Shown piece after piece: positions 36,110 through 46,345 of a stretch of DNA of 64,000 nt (its first letter is position 1; every line of letters begins with the position of its first letter). This DNA is from Azorinus chamasolen (Eukaryota; Mollusca; Bivalvia; Cardiida; Solecurtidae). The notes beneath the pieces were generated by a model. The model was not told the DNA's origin, did no database searches, and worked only from the letters and a program-made list of their open reading frames with translations. Both the position numbers and the translations under genes were made by a program. The stretch is taken from NCBI GenBank assembly GCA_963576725.1, contig OY755252.1, forward strand, positions 24,620,655 to 24,684,654. Direction: 5' to 3'.

Positions 36110-36595
36110 GTAAGACGATTGGGTGCATTTTCTTGATTATTTTGCCGTTTAATAACATTATTCAGCATGTTTGTAGTATATTTAGCAATTAATATCCTTT
36201 AAAATGAACTTATAAAACCCTGAAAACACACAGCAAAGGTTAAGGCCACACGGTAATGGCCCACCGAAGTCGGATAGAGTCTGGACCAGTATTAGAGGCA
36301 TATATTAATGATTAATGATCAATATAAGGGCTCATACCTTGAATTTTATCAGAAACCAGTCTACATACATAAACAAGTGATTTACCATAATTTCTTTTTT
36401 TCATCTCCCAACTCTACCCGACTTCGGTCGGCCATTACCGTGTGATCGAGGTAACACTTACCAGGTGTTTTAAAGCTATTATATTTATAAGTTCATTTTA
36501 ATGGATATTAAGTGCTAAATACACTGCAAACATACTGAATAATTATTTTTAATAGCATAATAATCGTGAGTATGCATTCAATCATCTTAAAAAGC
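36110..36595. mobile_element. ~490-bp foldback element with long imperfect arms
   Basis: The left part (gtaagacgattgggtgcatt ... aaaatgaacttataaa ... cacggtaatggcc) is matched in inverted order by the right part (ggccattaccgtgtgatcg ... tttataagttcatttt ... aatcatctt). Arms are about 150-170 bp with numerous mismatches, so this is an older copy. No protein frame is preserved. Confidence 0.75.
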
Positions 36596-36655
36596 CTCCA
36601 GACTCTACCGGATTCTGATTAGTACCACCCGCTGTAACTGGATGTTAGTCATTAT

Positions 36656-37479
36656 CACAGGGCACCATCACAATGAATTATGAACCTCGACAGAAAAAAA
36701 AAATGTATGAACACTAGATATATAGACAAGGGGTCGAACTTCCTATTTACGAATTTTACCCCTCTCCCAAGTCATGCCAAGCAACTGTGATACTTACTGC
36801 GAAAACCTCTTTCGATTAACTACTAAGAAGTATAATTTGTGTGTTCAAATGAACATTTTCCAGTTTATTCAAATTCCACGCCATATGTGTATCACGCAAC
36901 TAATATTGCAAAGGCAAATTTCATTGGTCGAAACTGGGCCCTCGTCCAATCAGCTTGCAGCTTTCATTACTGGTCACTTGACATAAAATGGATGCTAAAA
37001 CAAATGGTTTGGAGACAATTTCATCTGTCCAACAGTGCACATAAAGTTAATCGAACGCAGTTTATGCATTAAGTATCACAGTTGCTTACTAGCCATTGCA
37101 TACAGCCCTGATTCGGCGCTGGCAAACGTCCAAATAGCCGTTTTAGTTGGTAAGCGGGCGGTTGCGAGGTCGTATCCGACCTGTCAAAATTACCATGTTT
37201 CTCGAGATTCTCCGCTGTGGCTTCTGAGAACCGTTTCAACTAGGAGCTTTTCGCTTTGCAGTTACATAGATTATACATTAGACTACTTATTGGCAAAAAG
37301 CTTTACCCGATATACCGTTTGATTGAATGTCAACAGAGGCATGACTTGGGAGAGGGGTAAAATTCGTAAATAGGAAGTTCGACCCCTTGTCTATATATCT
37401 AGTGTTCGTCTATATATCTAGTGTTCATACATTTTTTTTTTCTGTCGAGGTTCATAATTCATTGTGACGGTGCCCTGTG
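36656..37479. mobile_element. 824-bp foldback transposon with 8-bp target duplication
   Basis: The arms (36656-36778 and 37338-37479) are inverted copies starting cacagggcacc. They differ by one substitution and by a tandem duplication of gaacactagatatatagac in the right arm. The flanks carry an exact 8-bp duplication, gtcattat (36648-36655 and 37480-37487). An 8-bp TSD and a CAGGG-type terminus are compatible with hAT-like transposition (inference). The 560-bp interior has three short open frames but no transposase motif that I recognise. It lies in intron 1 of the minus-strand gene. Confidence 0.85.
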
Positions 37480-37671
37480 GTCATTATCAGTCTACAGTTA
37501 CGATATCGCATCTAATTTGGACAGTCTTATTCGTTTCTTGTGCATTTTTTCTGTTTAATATTTTCTTTTAATTGAGCTAAAACGTTTTCTGCTTTGAAAA
37601 TTGATTTCTTTCCCAGCACGAACATCTCTTTTAGAAAAAATACGCGAGACACGACAATATATGAGAATTAC

Positions 37672-38059
37672 CTTCCGACAAAAACAGTAGCAGCTGCTTC
37701 AATGCTTCTCTCGACGACTCATCTTTCGGGAGACACCCTTTAAATCTATTCTGTGTGTAATTTGCAAGAACTTTAATCCCGGAGTAGAAGATACTTCCTA
37801 TGTTAATTGCCGTTTCAGGAGGATAATCTTTCGTGTGGCAATTCGCCTTCGAAAAACATCTTCTCTTTGGTGGATCGGCAATGTCCAATTGCAAAAAGCA
37901 GACATTCATCTTTGAATATCCTTTGTCTATACATTCTGTGGCCTCTAACAAAGATTGCAGTAACTTTTCGTTTTTCTTAAAGGTCCGAAATACTGGATGT
38001 TCTGCTGGTTGTTTTAACTTTTTACGCGGTGGTTCTGCGGAGTCGTCCATTTGTTCCAT
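37672..38059 (-). CDS. First coding exon of the uncharacterised gene
   Basis: The minus-strand ATG at 38059 lies in a good context (tttccATGG), with an in-frame TAG 27 nt upstream that argues for this start. The frame encodes 129 residues: an acidic/basic N terminus with a likely nuclear localisation signal (PPRKKLK at residues 11-17), VFRTFKKNEKLLQSLLEA, several cysteines (CFLQ, RRCFSKANCHTKDY) and AINIGSIFYSGIKVLANYTQ. The donor TCGGAAG|gtaatt leaves in phase 1. No catalytic motif is recognised. With the exons further left it forms a gene of about 31 kb whose introns are mostly transposons. Linkage to the last exons is inferred from phase and spacing and is not shown directly. Confidence 0.65.
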
Positions 38060-38290
38060 GGAAATGCTTCTGAGGGGATATGGCTAAAATAACGACATAG
38101 ACTCTAGGAGAGGCGTGCGGTCCGTCTAAATACACAATGAGTTACACTAAGTTTATCTCTGACTGTTATCATCATGGCTTTGATATACATATCAGAGACA
38201 TAAATAACATGTTGTCTGTGTCTCTTAGAATAATGTAGGTAGCAATATTGGCAATTACCGGTTTTGATTTATGGTCGTTTCGTCGACCTT

Positions 38291-38487
38291 CCCGTTCGTC
38301 GACCTTAATTTATATATGTAGTGATCGGCCTATGTAACCTAGGCATCTCCAACAGCCTTGCTGTTGGGTTAACCCTTTAGCGACGTGGTTAGAGTGTCGG
38401 ACTATTATCTAAGAGACCGTGGTTCGAATCCCGGTAGAGGCCTGTAACTTTTCCTCCCTTAGAATTACTTCATATAGTAAACCCAAA
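38291..38487 (+). repeat. tRNA-like, SINE-type sequence between 17-bp direct repeats
   Basis: At 38374-38441 there are good pol III box A (tagcgacgtggttagag) and box B (ggttcgaatcc) motifs at tRNA spacing. The D-stem and a 6-bp acceptor-like stem can form, but the anticodon and T stems do not pair properly, so a functional tRNA is unlikely. The segment is bounded by gtcgtttcgtcgacctt at 38274-38290 and 38488-38504, which looks like a target duplication. The tRNA-like part is central and not 5' terminal, unlike a standard SINE. Confidence 0.5.
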
Positions 38488-38504
38488 GTCGTTTCGTCGA
38501 CCTT

Positions 38505-39272
38505 ATAATTACATAGGGATTAACTTTTCACACATATGCGGCGGCTATGTATTTGATGTTAGCTGGTTAAGTAGGCGCGTGTCGGCAATTATGGCAAACT
38601 GCCCAGTGATAGTTAAGACCCAGATTAAGATAGCTTTATATTGTAAAATATATGGTAGATTCAATGCGTTTAAATATTTATGAATAATTGTTTTTGTCGA
38701 TATAACATAAGCATTAGATGTTAGCAATTAAGCAAACTGCCGAGTTTATGGTTTAGACCCAGATTTAAATCACATTATATAGATGAAAATTTAAGTGGTA
38801 CATTTTTAAACTCTTAAAAATGTGTAAGTGGTTTTTTTTTTATATCATCTTCATCAGTGTATAGCAAACGTGTTTAGTCCCCGAGGGAAACATGTGCTGG
38901 CAATTATCACAAACTTCCGATTTGATAGTTTGTACACAGATCACGTTCTATTTCATAAAATTTAAATGTTCAAATACTGAATTTAAAGTTTGTATTCAAC
39001 AATATTTATTATGAGATAACTAAGGTGTGCTATTTATCTAAATATTTCTAATCTAAATATCAGTGTTTTATCAATAGTTGAAACTTCTTATTTATAATTA
39101 TTGATTCACTTTGTAGAAACTGATAGAAATTTCATTATTTTATTTATAATTCCTGTATCATTTCTTTTTGAAGAGTGTACATTCTACCAAGCAGATGTAT
39201 TCAGTGATCACATGCAAAACTTCTGTTCTAGCAAATAGTGCAGACCTGGATCTAGTGACAGATTTGTAATTA
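38505..39272. other. AT-rich intergenic stretch
   Basis: Upstream of the minus-strand gene. It contains no exon, RNA gene or repeat boundary that I can support. It could hold 5' regulatory sequence of that gene, but no specific site is evident. Confidence 0.4.
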
Positions 39273-39463
39273 CAGTAAAACCTCTCTATAACAGCCACTA
39301 AATTACATCTAAGTATTTCGTGCTAAAGACAGGGGCTGCTTAAAGCATGGTGAAAGTAAAACAGAACGCTCCTGTTTTACTTTCACCTTACTTTCAGCAG
39401 CCACTTGTCCCAAATTCCAACTAATTAACACAATTTAGTGGCCGTTATAGAGAGGTTTTACTG
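39273..39463. mobile_element. 191-bp MITE with TA duplication, pogo/Tigger-like ends
   Basis: The terminal inverted repeats cagtaaaacctctctataac and gttatagagaggttttactg are perfect over 20 bp (cagtaaaacctctctataac). The element is flanked by TA (39271-39272 and 39464-39465). The inner palindrome is centred on gaacgctcctgtt. Same group as 27169-27372 and 61984-62150. Confidence 0.85.
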
Positions 39464-39529
39464 TACATTAACAAACAGGTTGGTATCTCAAAAGGATTCA
39501 AACTGTTTGGTGTTGATTGCATTTCTTTT

Positions 39530-40235
39530 CACCCTTTACTCCATGAATATTCATGAAAGAAATAATGATGTCATGAATATCAATTAGAACCATTTTCAAA
39601 ATAAATATTAACTCATGGAATTTTTGCCAAAACAGACTGTAGATTCAGACCTATATTATTCCGTATTTTTAGCAAACAAAGCAGACCCTGACCAGGCAGC
39701 TCTTATAGAATCCATCTGATCTCGGTCTACACTGTTTACAAATGCATAGAAAGGTGTATTTATGGAGTTATGGTTTAAGAGAAATGGAATAATGTAAACG
39801 TTAGCAGAAGACATTATTCACAGTCTGTGTGACAGATGACAATCACTTAGCATTCAAAGAGTAACACTTTACCTTGTGAATAATTATTCAAGAATCTGTT
39901 TTCATATTATACATGTACATGGAATACATGGTCATTTACTGCATTATGGAATATAAGCAAATGATTTACTGCATTATGGAATATAAGCAAATGATTTACT
40001 GCATTATGGAATATAAGCAAATGATTTACTGCATTATGGAATATAAGCAAATTATTTGTTCCGTATCAAAAATAAACCTTGACCCATAAAGTGTGGGACA
40101 CGAGTCACTTAATGTCCTTTGCAAACAGTGTAGATCCAGATGAGAGAACTCCTAGAGGAGCCCTCTCACCAGGGTCTGCACTGTTTGTCATGTTACACTT
40201 TTCTTTATATAAATTCCTAAATATTCATAAGTTTG
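39530..40235. repeat. Two gcaaacag-family MITE relatives and a 30-bp tandem repeat
   Basis: 39530-39775 is a divergent MITE (gcaaacaaagcagaccctga ... ggtctacactg). 39932-40051 is four copies of a 30-bp unit (gatttactgcattatggaat + ataagcaaat) with essentially no divergence. 40118-40190 is a hairpin with arms gcaaacagtgtagatcc and gggtctgcactgtttg joined by ctcctagaggag. Confidence 0.75.
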
Positions 40236-40550
40236 AATATACATGAAGAGATCGCCAAAGGAAATCTCATTACATGTTAATAATTCACATAAGTGTCTAA
40301 CAATGTAACCCTGAACTTACGGCCTATGGCCCGCTAACTCATTTTGTTACGTATAGTGATAAACATTTTTGTTCTTGGCGCATTATGAAGTACTTAGTGT
40401 CACGGTGCCGCTAAACCCTTACTCACTATTGTTTCTGGCAATCGTAATTATTCGGCTAATTTCGGTGAGCCAAGAATATTCGAAAGTTCCGATTATGCTT
40501 CTGGTGATAAATGATGAATGCCGAAGTCATGTTCCTCTTTTTCTGACAGA

Positions 40551-40589
40551 AAAACGATATCCCAATGGGAGTAGATTTGTCCGTGTAGG
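40551..40589 (+). other. Lone splice-bounded micro-exon candidate
   Basis: On the plus strand a strong acceptor (ttcctctttttctgacag|AA) and a strong donor (CGTGTAG|gtaaga) bracket 39 bp. In phase 1/phase 1 this reads KRYPNGSRFVRV. The surrounding sequence is open as well (40369-40725), but no partner exons are recognised. It could be an exon of a gene extending beyond what I can identify, or chance. Confidence 0.25.
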
Positions 40590-40735
40590 TAAGAATATAG
40601 CCTATGTCCTAACGTTAAAATGCCAAATTATACAAATAAAACATTTATTACTGGCGAAATATTTCAAGAGAGCGACGGCAAAACTTTTACCTTCAGAATA
40701 TCAGCAATATATCTTGAAATTTTAACACAGTATAT

Positions 40736-41400
40736 GTGGTCATAATGCTTATGGTCCAGAATTTCCCGATGCTCACCATGGTCAAATTTCTGACTAATAT
40801 GTTGTTGTTGTAAATAAAAAAAAAAGAGAACACTTATTGTTGCAATGATGCATTTTCTTGCATTTGCAGACAGAGTAGATCCTGATCAGAAGGCTCAAAA
40901 TGCCGTTTAATCTGGATCGACTGTGTTTGCAAAGGTAAGAAAAAAAGAGGTTTCTGCGGAGTTAAATAGTTAAAACCTGAAATGATAAAGGCAGACTACT
41001 CATACAACACTAAGCTAAAAAGATTGTAAGAGTTGCTTCGTTGTATTCGTTGAATGTATAATCGTATATTTTCCATTAATTTTGTAGTGCTAGAGAAGAA
41101 AATTGTTAAATGCTTAATGTTACAATAAATCAGACTCTGCAGTTGTGTGTACATAAGTAATGCCACCGTCTAATACATATTCACGATGCCATTATATCTC
41201 AAATGATTATTAAACAGGGAAAGGGTTACAAATCTAGGATTAATGGTCGGGTCTAGCAAGAGAAATAAAGAAACATCTTGTATGTATCCTCTGATTGTTA
41301 GTATGGAATGTGTTCAGCACTGTGGAACCAGTTTTGAAATAATGTCTTACTTTGACATGATTATTTCAAAACAGATTGTTGTTTATTCCAATGTACCAGT
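40736..41400. other. Intergenic stretch with one MITE remnant
   Basis: A degenerate gcaaacag-family hairpin lies at about 40864-40935 (gcagacagagtagatcctga ... gatcgactgtgtttgc). The remaining sequence is AT-rich and unassigned. Confidence 0.5.
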
Positions 41401-41986
41401 TTCGATGTAAACCCGTTTTGAAATAAGGTTGCAAATTGAAGAAAAATTACTAAAGTACTTTGCACGGAAATGCAATGGAAAAAACAGAATACACCCAAAC
41501 GCATATACACTCGTTGTGAGTTCCCAGTGTCTGTAGACTCATCGCGTCAAGTCGGCGTCACATGACGTCATTGACTTAAATGCATATTTTACTACAAAAC
41601 GCATTTGATATCAATTATTAACCCGTGAAAGTTAAAATTAGTCATGACCACAGTTGAGCGCCACATACCTTTATCCTGATGTGTCACTTCAAAACGCATG
41701 GAAATGTAAGTCAAAGCAACATAGAAGTATTCTTCATTGTTTTACGACCACATGTAAATTTGAAATAATTATTTCAAAGCGGAAAATGGGTTGGAATATA
41801 ATTTCAATGATCGATTTTCGATGCAAACCCGGTTTGAAATAAAGTTGCAAATTGAAATAAAAATGACGGAAGAACTTTTAACTGCAAGGAAACGGCAAAA
41901 CCAGAATACACCTTAAGTCATTCAAACCGCAGTTTTGAAAATTCTGTGGCGTTGGCGACAGGAGAACGTCGGATATCTGTACTATT

Positions 41987-43370
41987 TATACGCCCACCTA
42001 ATAAAGGTGGTCGTATATTGGCGTGGCCCTGTCCGTCCGTACGTTCGTTCGTTCGTCCGTTCGTTCGTCCGTCAACATTTTGTTTGTCCGCAGTTTTCTC
42101 GGAAAACTATCTGACAGATATTAATGAAACTTCACACAAATGTTTAATGCATCAAGATCTGAAACTGAGTTGATTCTAAGGTTCATTTGATTTTTCGTTT
42201 CAGAGTTATGGCCATTGTCCTTAAAACATAATGCAAATACATGCAAATCGTTTGTCCGCTGTTTTCTGGAAAAACTATTTGAGAGATATTATTGAAACTT
42301 CACACAAATGTTTAATGCATCAAGGTCTGAAGCTGAGGTGATTCTGAGGAACATTTGATGTTTCGTTTCAGAGTTATGGCCATTGTCCTTAAAAGATAAT
42401 GCAAATAGATGCAAGTAATTTGTCCGCTGTTTTCTGGGAAAACTATTTGAGAGATATTAATGAAACTTCACACAAATGTTTAATGCATCAAGATCTGAAG
42501 CTGAGTCGATTCTGAGGATCATTTGATTTTTCGTTTCAGAGTTAATGCCATTGTCCTTAAAAAATAATGCAAATACAGGTAAATAGCTTGTCCGCTGTTT
42601 TCTGGGAAAACTATTTGAGAGATATTAATGAAACTTCACACAAATGTTTAATGCATCAAGATCTGAAGCTGAGTCAATTCTGAGGTTCATTTGAATTGTC
42701 GTATCGGAGTTATGGCCCTTTTACTTAAAAAATAATGCAAATCTATGCATATAAATTGTCTGCTGTTTTCTGGGAGAACTGTTTGACAGATATTAATGAA
42801 ACTTCACACTCTTGTTTAATGCAACAAGACCTGAAGCTAAGTCAATTCTGAGGTTCATTTAACATGTCGCTTCGGAGTTATAGCCCTTGCACTTAAAAAA
42901 ATAATGCAAATCTATGCAAATATGAGGATGGCCATAACTTTTTCATTTGAAATGATATTAACTTCAAAAACTTTATATGGTTAAACCTTAATATGAATGT
43001 TCACATATATTGCAGGGTTTATGATATGTCATTTTATTCTAAAGTTATGGTCCTTGAACTTTGTGTGTTTGTTGCTTTGTTTGTCTGTCAACTTTTAGTT
43101 TGTTGTTTTCTGGGAAAAAAACCACAAATATTTCAAGCAACAAATTCTGAAGCTGAGTTTATTTTGAGGTTCATTCAGTTTGTCTGTACAGAGGCCTGGT
43201 CGTTGCACTTTACAAAAATCTGCAAAAGATTAGCTGTAACTTTTTTATTTAATAAGATATTCACTTCAATTTATTTTAAAAATAGTATCACCTCAATATA
43301 TACAGATTAGAAAATATCAACACTTATAAGGCATGTTGAATCAGAGAAAGTTTGATAGTGGGCGTATTAT
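41987..43370 (+). mobile_element. Non-autonomous element with terminal atacgcccac repeats and five 168-bp units
   Basis: The left end tatacgcccac (41987-41997) forms a subterminal hairpin with aaaggtggtcgtata. The right end is gtgggcgtat (43358-43367), its inverted copy. After a cgtccgttcgttcgtccg tract there are units in which gaaacttcacac recurs at 42126, 42294, 42462, 42630 and 42798, exactly 168 bp apart each time. It has the same architecture as 1429-2623, with an unrelated repeat unit and the tract at the 5' end. Confidence 0.8.
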
Positions 43371-43499
43371 GTACCGTATGCGGTACTCTTGTTCGTTTTT
43401 GTCTTACCCTTTATTACTTTTCTACAGTTACTCTGTTTGCAACTTAATCATTGAGTACACTAGCGATAGGAGGATACAGTTTGTTCACTTAAATGTTTT

Positions 43500-43845
43500 C
43501 GTTATACATGCACTTTACTACTGTATTTGCCATCGCGGTTGTTGTAGTTAAGTCGGAGAGGGGATACGTTTATTTACACTGTTTGTCTTTTAGGGTGGGG
43601 ATGGAATAAGTGTGAGGTTGGGCGCCCAAAAACCAGTTTAACCCCCAGTGACTTTTGTCACTGACCGTTCCAAGGAGGTACTTCCATCTTCCCCCTATTG
43701 TATGTTTGTTTTGTCTTTGTGCGTCTCTTGATGTTTTTATAGTTATGTACATTTTCGGTTTCCTTGTGTTGCTGTTCGGACGGCTGTTTGTTCTGTATGT
43801 GGTGTTTCCTGTATGAATCATTTTTGTACTTTTATATATACATTC
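43500..43845 (+). mobile_element. 3'-tail fragment of a Penelope-like element
   Basis: It shares with the sequence after the reverse transcriptase at 49200-49640 the ordered phrases gaggggatac-tttattta, gtgaggttgggcgccc, aaccagtttaacccccagtg, actgaccgt-ccaagg and gttttgtctttgtgc. No RT remains, so this is a 5'-truncated copy. Confidence 0.7.
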
Positions 43846-44740
43846 GTGATGTCTTTACAGCGTCAGTGGACTCATGGCATCAATTCAGCGTCATATGACG
43901 TCATTTACTTGAAATGCCAATTTCACCACAAAAAGGGTTCAAATCAATTTTGAGCCCATGAAAGGTCCAAACTGTGTCAAGACGTCACTTGGGCGTCACA
44001 TGATTTCAATACCTTTATCCGCATGTATCACTACAAAACGAATGGAAATGTAAATTTAAGAAGAAGCTTACAAGATCGAATTTACCATGCAACAAAATTT
44101 CCACTCTATGTTCCTAATAAATGGAAATTGAAACAATCATTTAAAAGTGCATTGAAATGTTCCGATATGTTATTTTCGATGCCAAAATTAATTTTAACTG
44201 CAGCATCAAAACTTACAAACACTCTTGGTATGTTTCTAGGATCAATAGGTCGATGCTGTCAAGTCGGCGCCATATGATGTCTACGACTTCAATGCATATA
44301 TGTATGTTATATACAGTATAAAGCGTCCAATATCACTTTTTGAACCTGTTAGATGTCAAAAACATTCATGACATCACTTTGAAGTCACAAAATCTCAAAA
44401 CCCATATCCGCTTCCATTACAGAACGTGTTGAACTGTAAAATTAAGCAAAATAGAACCAGAAACAATCATATATCTCATTTAAAAGCAAATTCATCATTT
44501 TGCTCAGTATTCGATGAAAATTGTAACAATTATTTCAAAATGGGTTGTGATGTTATTTTTTCAATGTGCATTTTTCGATGTCAACCCGTTTTGAAATAAG
44601 GTTGCATTCTGAAATAATTATTTCAAAACGGACTGCAGTTTATTTCAATGTGCATTTTGTTGTGAAACATGCGTATAAAGGTATTGAAATCATGTGACGC
44701 CCATGTGACGTCCTACTTAATTTTGTCATTTCAAGGGTTT

Positions 44741-46345
44741 CCATAGGTGCAAATGCTCTATTCATCACAATGGTTTAAAAAACTACACAATTCTAACATT
44801 GTCCTTTCCTTTAGTAAGTTCTACTTTTCGGTGGAATTATTCAGAGGATGGGTCTAAAATAGTCTAGGATGGAATGAGTTAAAAATGAACCCATATCTCG
44901 TTATCCTCGTCATCAGTTGTGTGCTGCAAACAGTTTGGATCCATAGTAGACACCGAGTAACTCGGCTTCTCATCAGGATCCATGCTGTTTGACATTAGGT
45001 CGATAGGCTCTCAAAACCCTTTGTCATGACATTTGGTCACTAGTTTCTCAAAGGCGTGGTCATGACAACTGGTCAACATTTTCTCAAACGTTTCTCAAAC
45101 GCCTATAGATGTCATGACAGTTGGTCAATAGCTTATCGAAAGCTTGATTGATTCGGAATCAGTCGAATTTCCTACGGAGCCAAATTTGGAGCAGATAATG
45201 GCACTAGTTGATCTTAGCCTGTTGGCAAATATATTGTTAGATCATGTCGTCTACTTAAGTTTTCATATTTGACTTATCTTGCTTTGTTTTCAAAAACAAA
45301 ATCTGAGAGACACTGTGCCTCGAGCATTAAACTGGTTTCACAGGTGATAACGGATTGGCCAGAATTATGTTTACCCTTTACCCCATAAATATCAATGTAA
45401 TGAAAAATGCCATCATGAAAATTTGAAAATTGATTAGGTTATCTTTATAATAGCGCATGCAGACACTGGAATATGTGACCATGGCAAAAACTAAAGAATA
45501 CCAGGTAATATCTATATAACTTTATAAGCATTTATAAGCAAACAGAGCAGACACTGGTTGCAAAAGCGTACAAAAGCGTAATTATGGAGTAAAGAGGTCA
45601 AGGGTACTTAACCCTTTCTCTCTTGTAAACGTGATTTCACGCATTTGCAAACAGAACCGTCTGATCAGGGTCTGCTCTGTTTGCTCATGGAATGTGAAAT
45701 ATCTGTTTCATTACTTTCTAAAATGGCTACACTATTCCACCTTCCATATTTCGAGTTAACTATTTTCTCCATGAATATTCAACAGATATTGAAATTTGGA
45801 ATAAACATAGAACAGGGAAATGGTAATATATACTGTGACAAATCATATATGCCCCAACTCGGATCTGCTGTATCAACTTGTAGCCTGCTGGGTAAATATT
45901 TCGTTCATAGAAAATGTCTTCTAACTGCTATTTCGCAGCATATTACAATGACGTCAGCAGGATGTTGAACAGTTTGAAGTCTGGTGAGACGCCGGGCTAC
46001 CATCTGGATAAAGACTGTCTGCAAATCTGATTACAAATCCGCATGCAGAAGGCTAGCATTCGGTGCAAAATTTCTAATTGTCATCTGCAAACAGATTTTG
46101 TTAAATCATTTGTTAGATCAATAGAACCAAGCTTAGATTCCTATACCCGAGGTTGGCCTGTCGGAAACTCGATAAAGCTGAACTCCGGCTTAATTACACC
46201 ATAAAACAAGTAAATTAATGGATTTTGTGAAGTAATACTTTCCATTGCGTAATACGACTTCCGTATCTATAAGAAAAAAACTGCAGCATAAAAGCATGAC
46301 ACTAAATGACGTCATTTTTTAACGATATGACATTATCATAAACGT
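44741..46345. other. Repeat fragments, no gene
   Basis: It contains a single unit of the dyad repeat (about 44748-44880), a hairpin with ctgcaaacagtttggatcc ... ggatccatgctgtttg around cgagtaactcgg (about 44935-44992), and a MITE at 45609-45826 whose left hairpin arm is mostly deleted. No exon is supported. Confidence 0.55.
45609..45826 (+). mobile_element. gcaaacag-family MITE with deleted left arm
   Basis: The family ends taaccctttctct and agggaaatggtaa and the tail are present, but the hairpin has lost about 25 bp: gcaaacag runs directly into aaccgtctgatcagggtctg. Confidence 0.75.

Larger units (their letters stand above)
41401..44740 (+). repeat. Long tandem repeat (~415-bp units) split by mobile elements
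   Basis: Units are recognised by aacccg(t/g)tttgaaataa and cgtcacatgacgtcat. The phrase gatgtaaacccgttttgaaa recurs at about 41404, 41820 and 44577. The block 41946-43860 does not belong to it: it is a 168-bp-array element plus a retroelement 3' tail, annotated separately. Open frames in the units show no motifs. Confidence 0.6.

Noticed and set aside
38374..38441. Functional tRNA gene
   Set aside because: Box A and box B are good, but the T stem has mismatches and the anticodon stem does not pair.
43333..43551. 72-codon plus-strand open frame
   Set aside because: It spans the end of one element and the start of a retroelement 3' tail, so it is a junction artefact.
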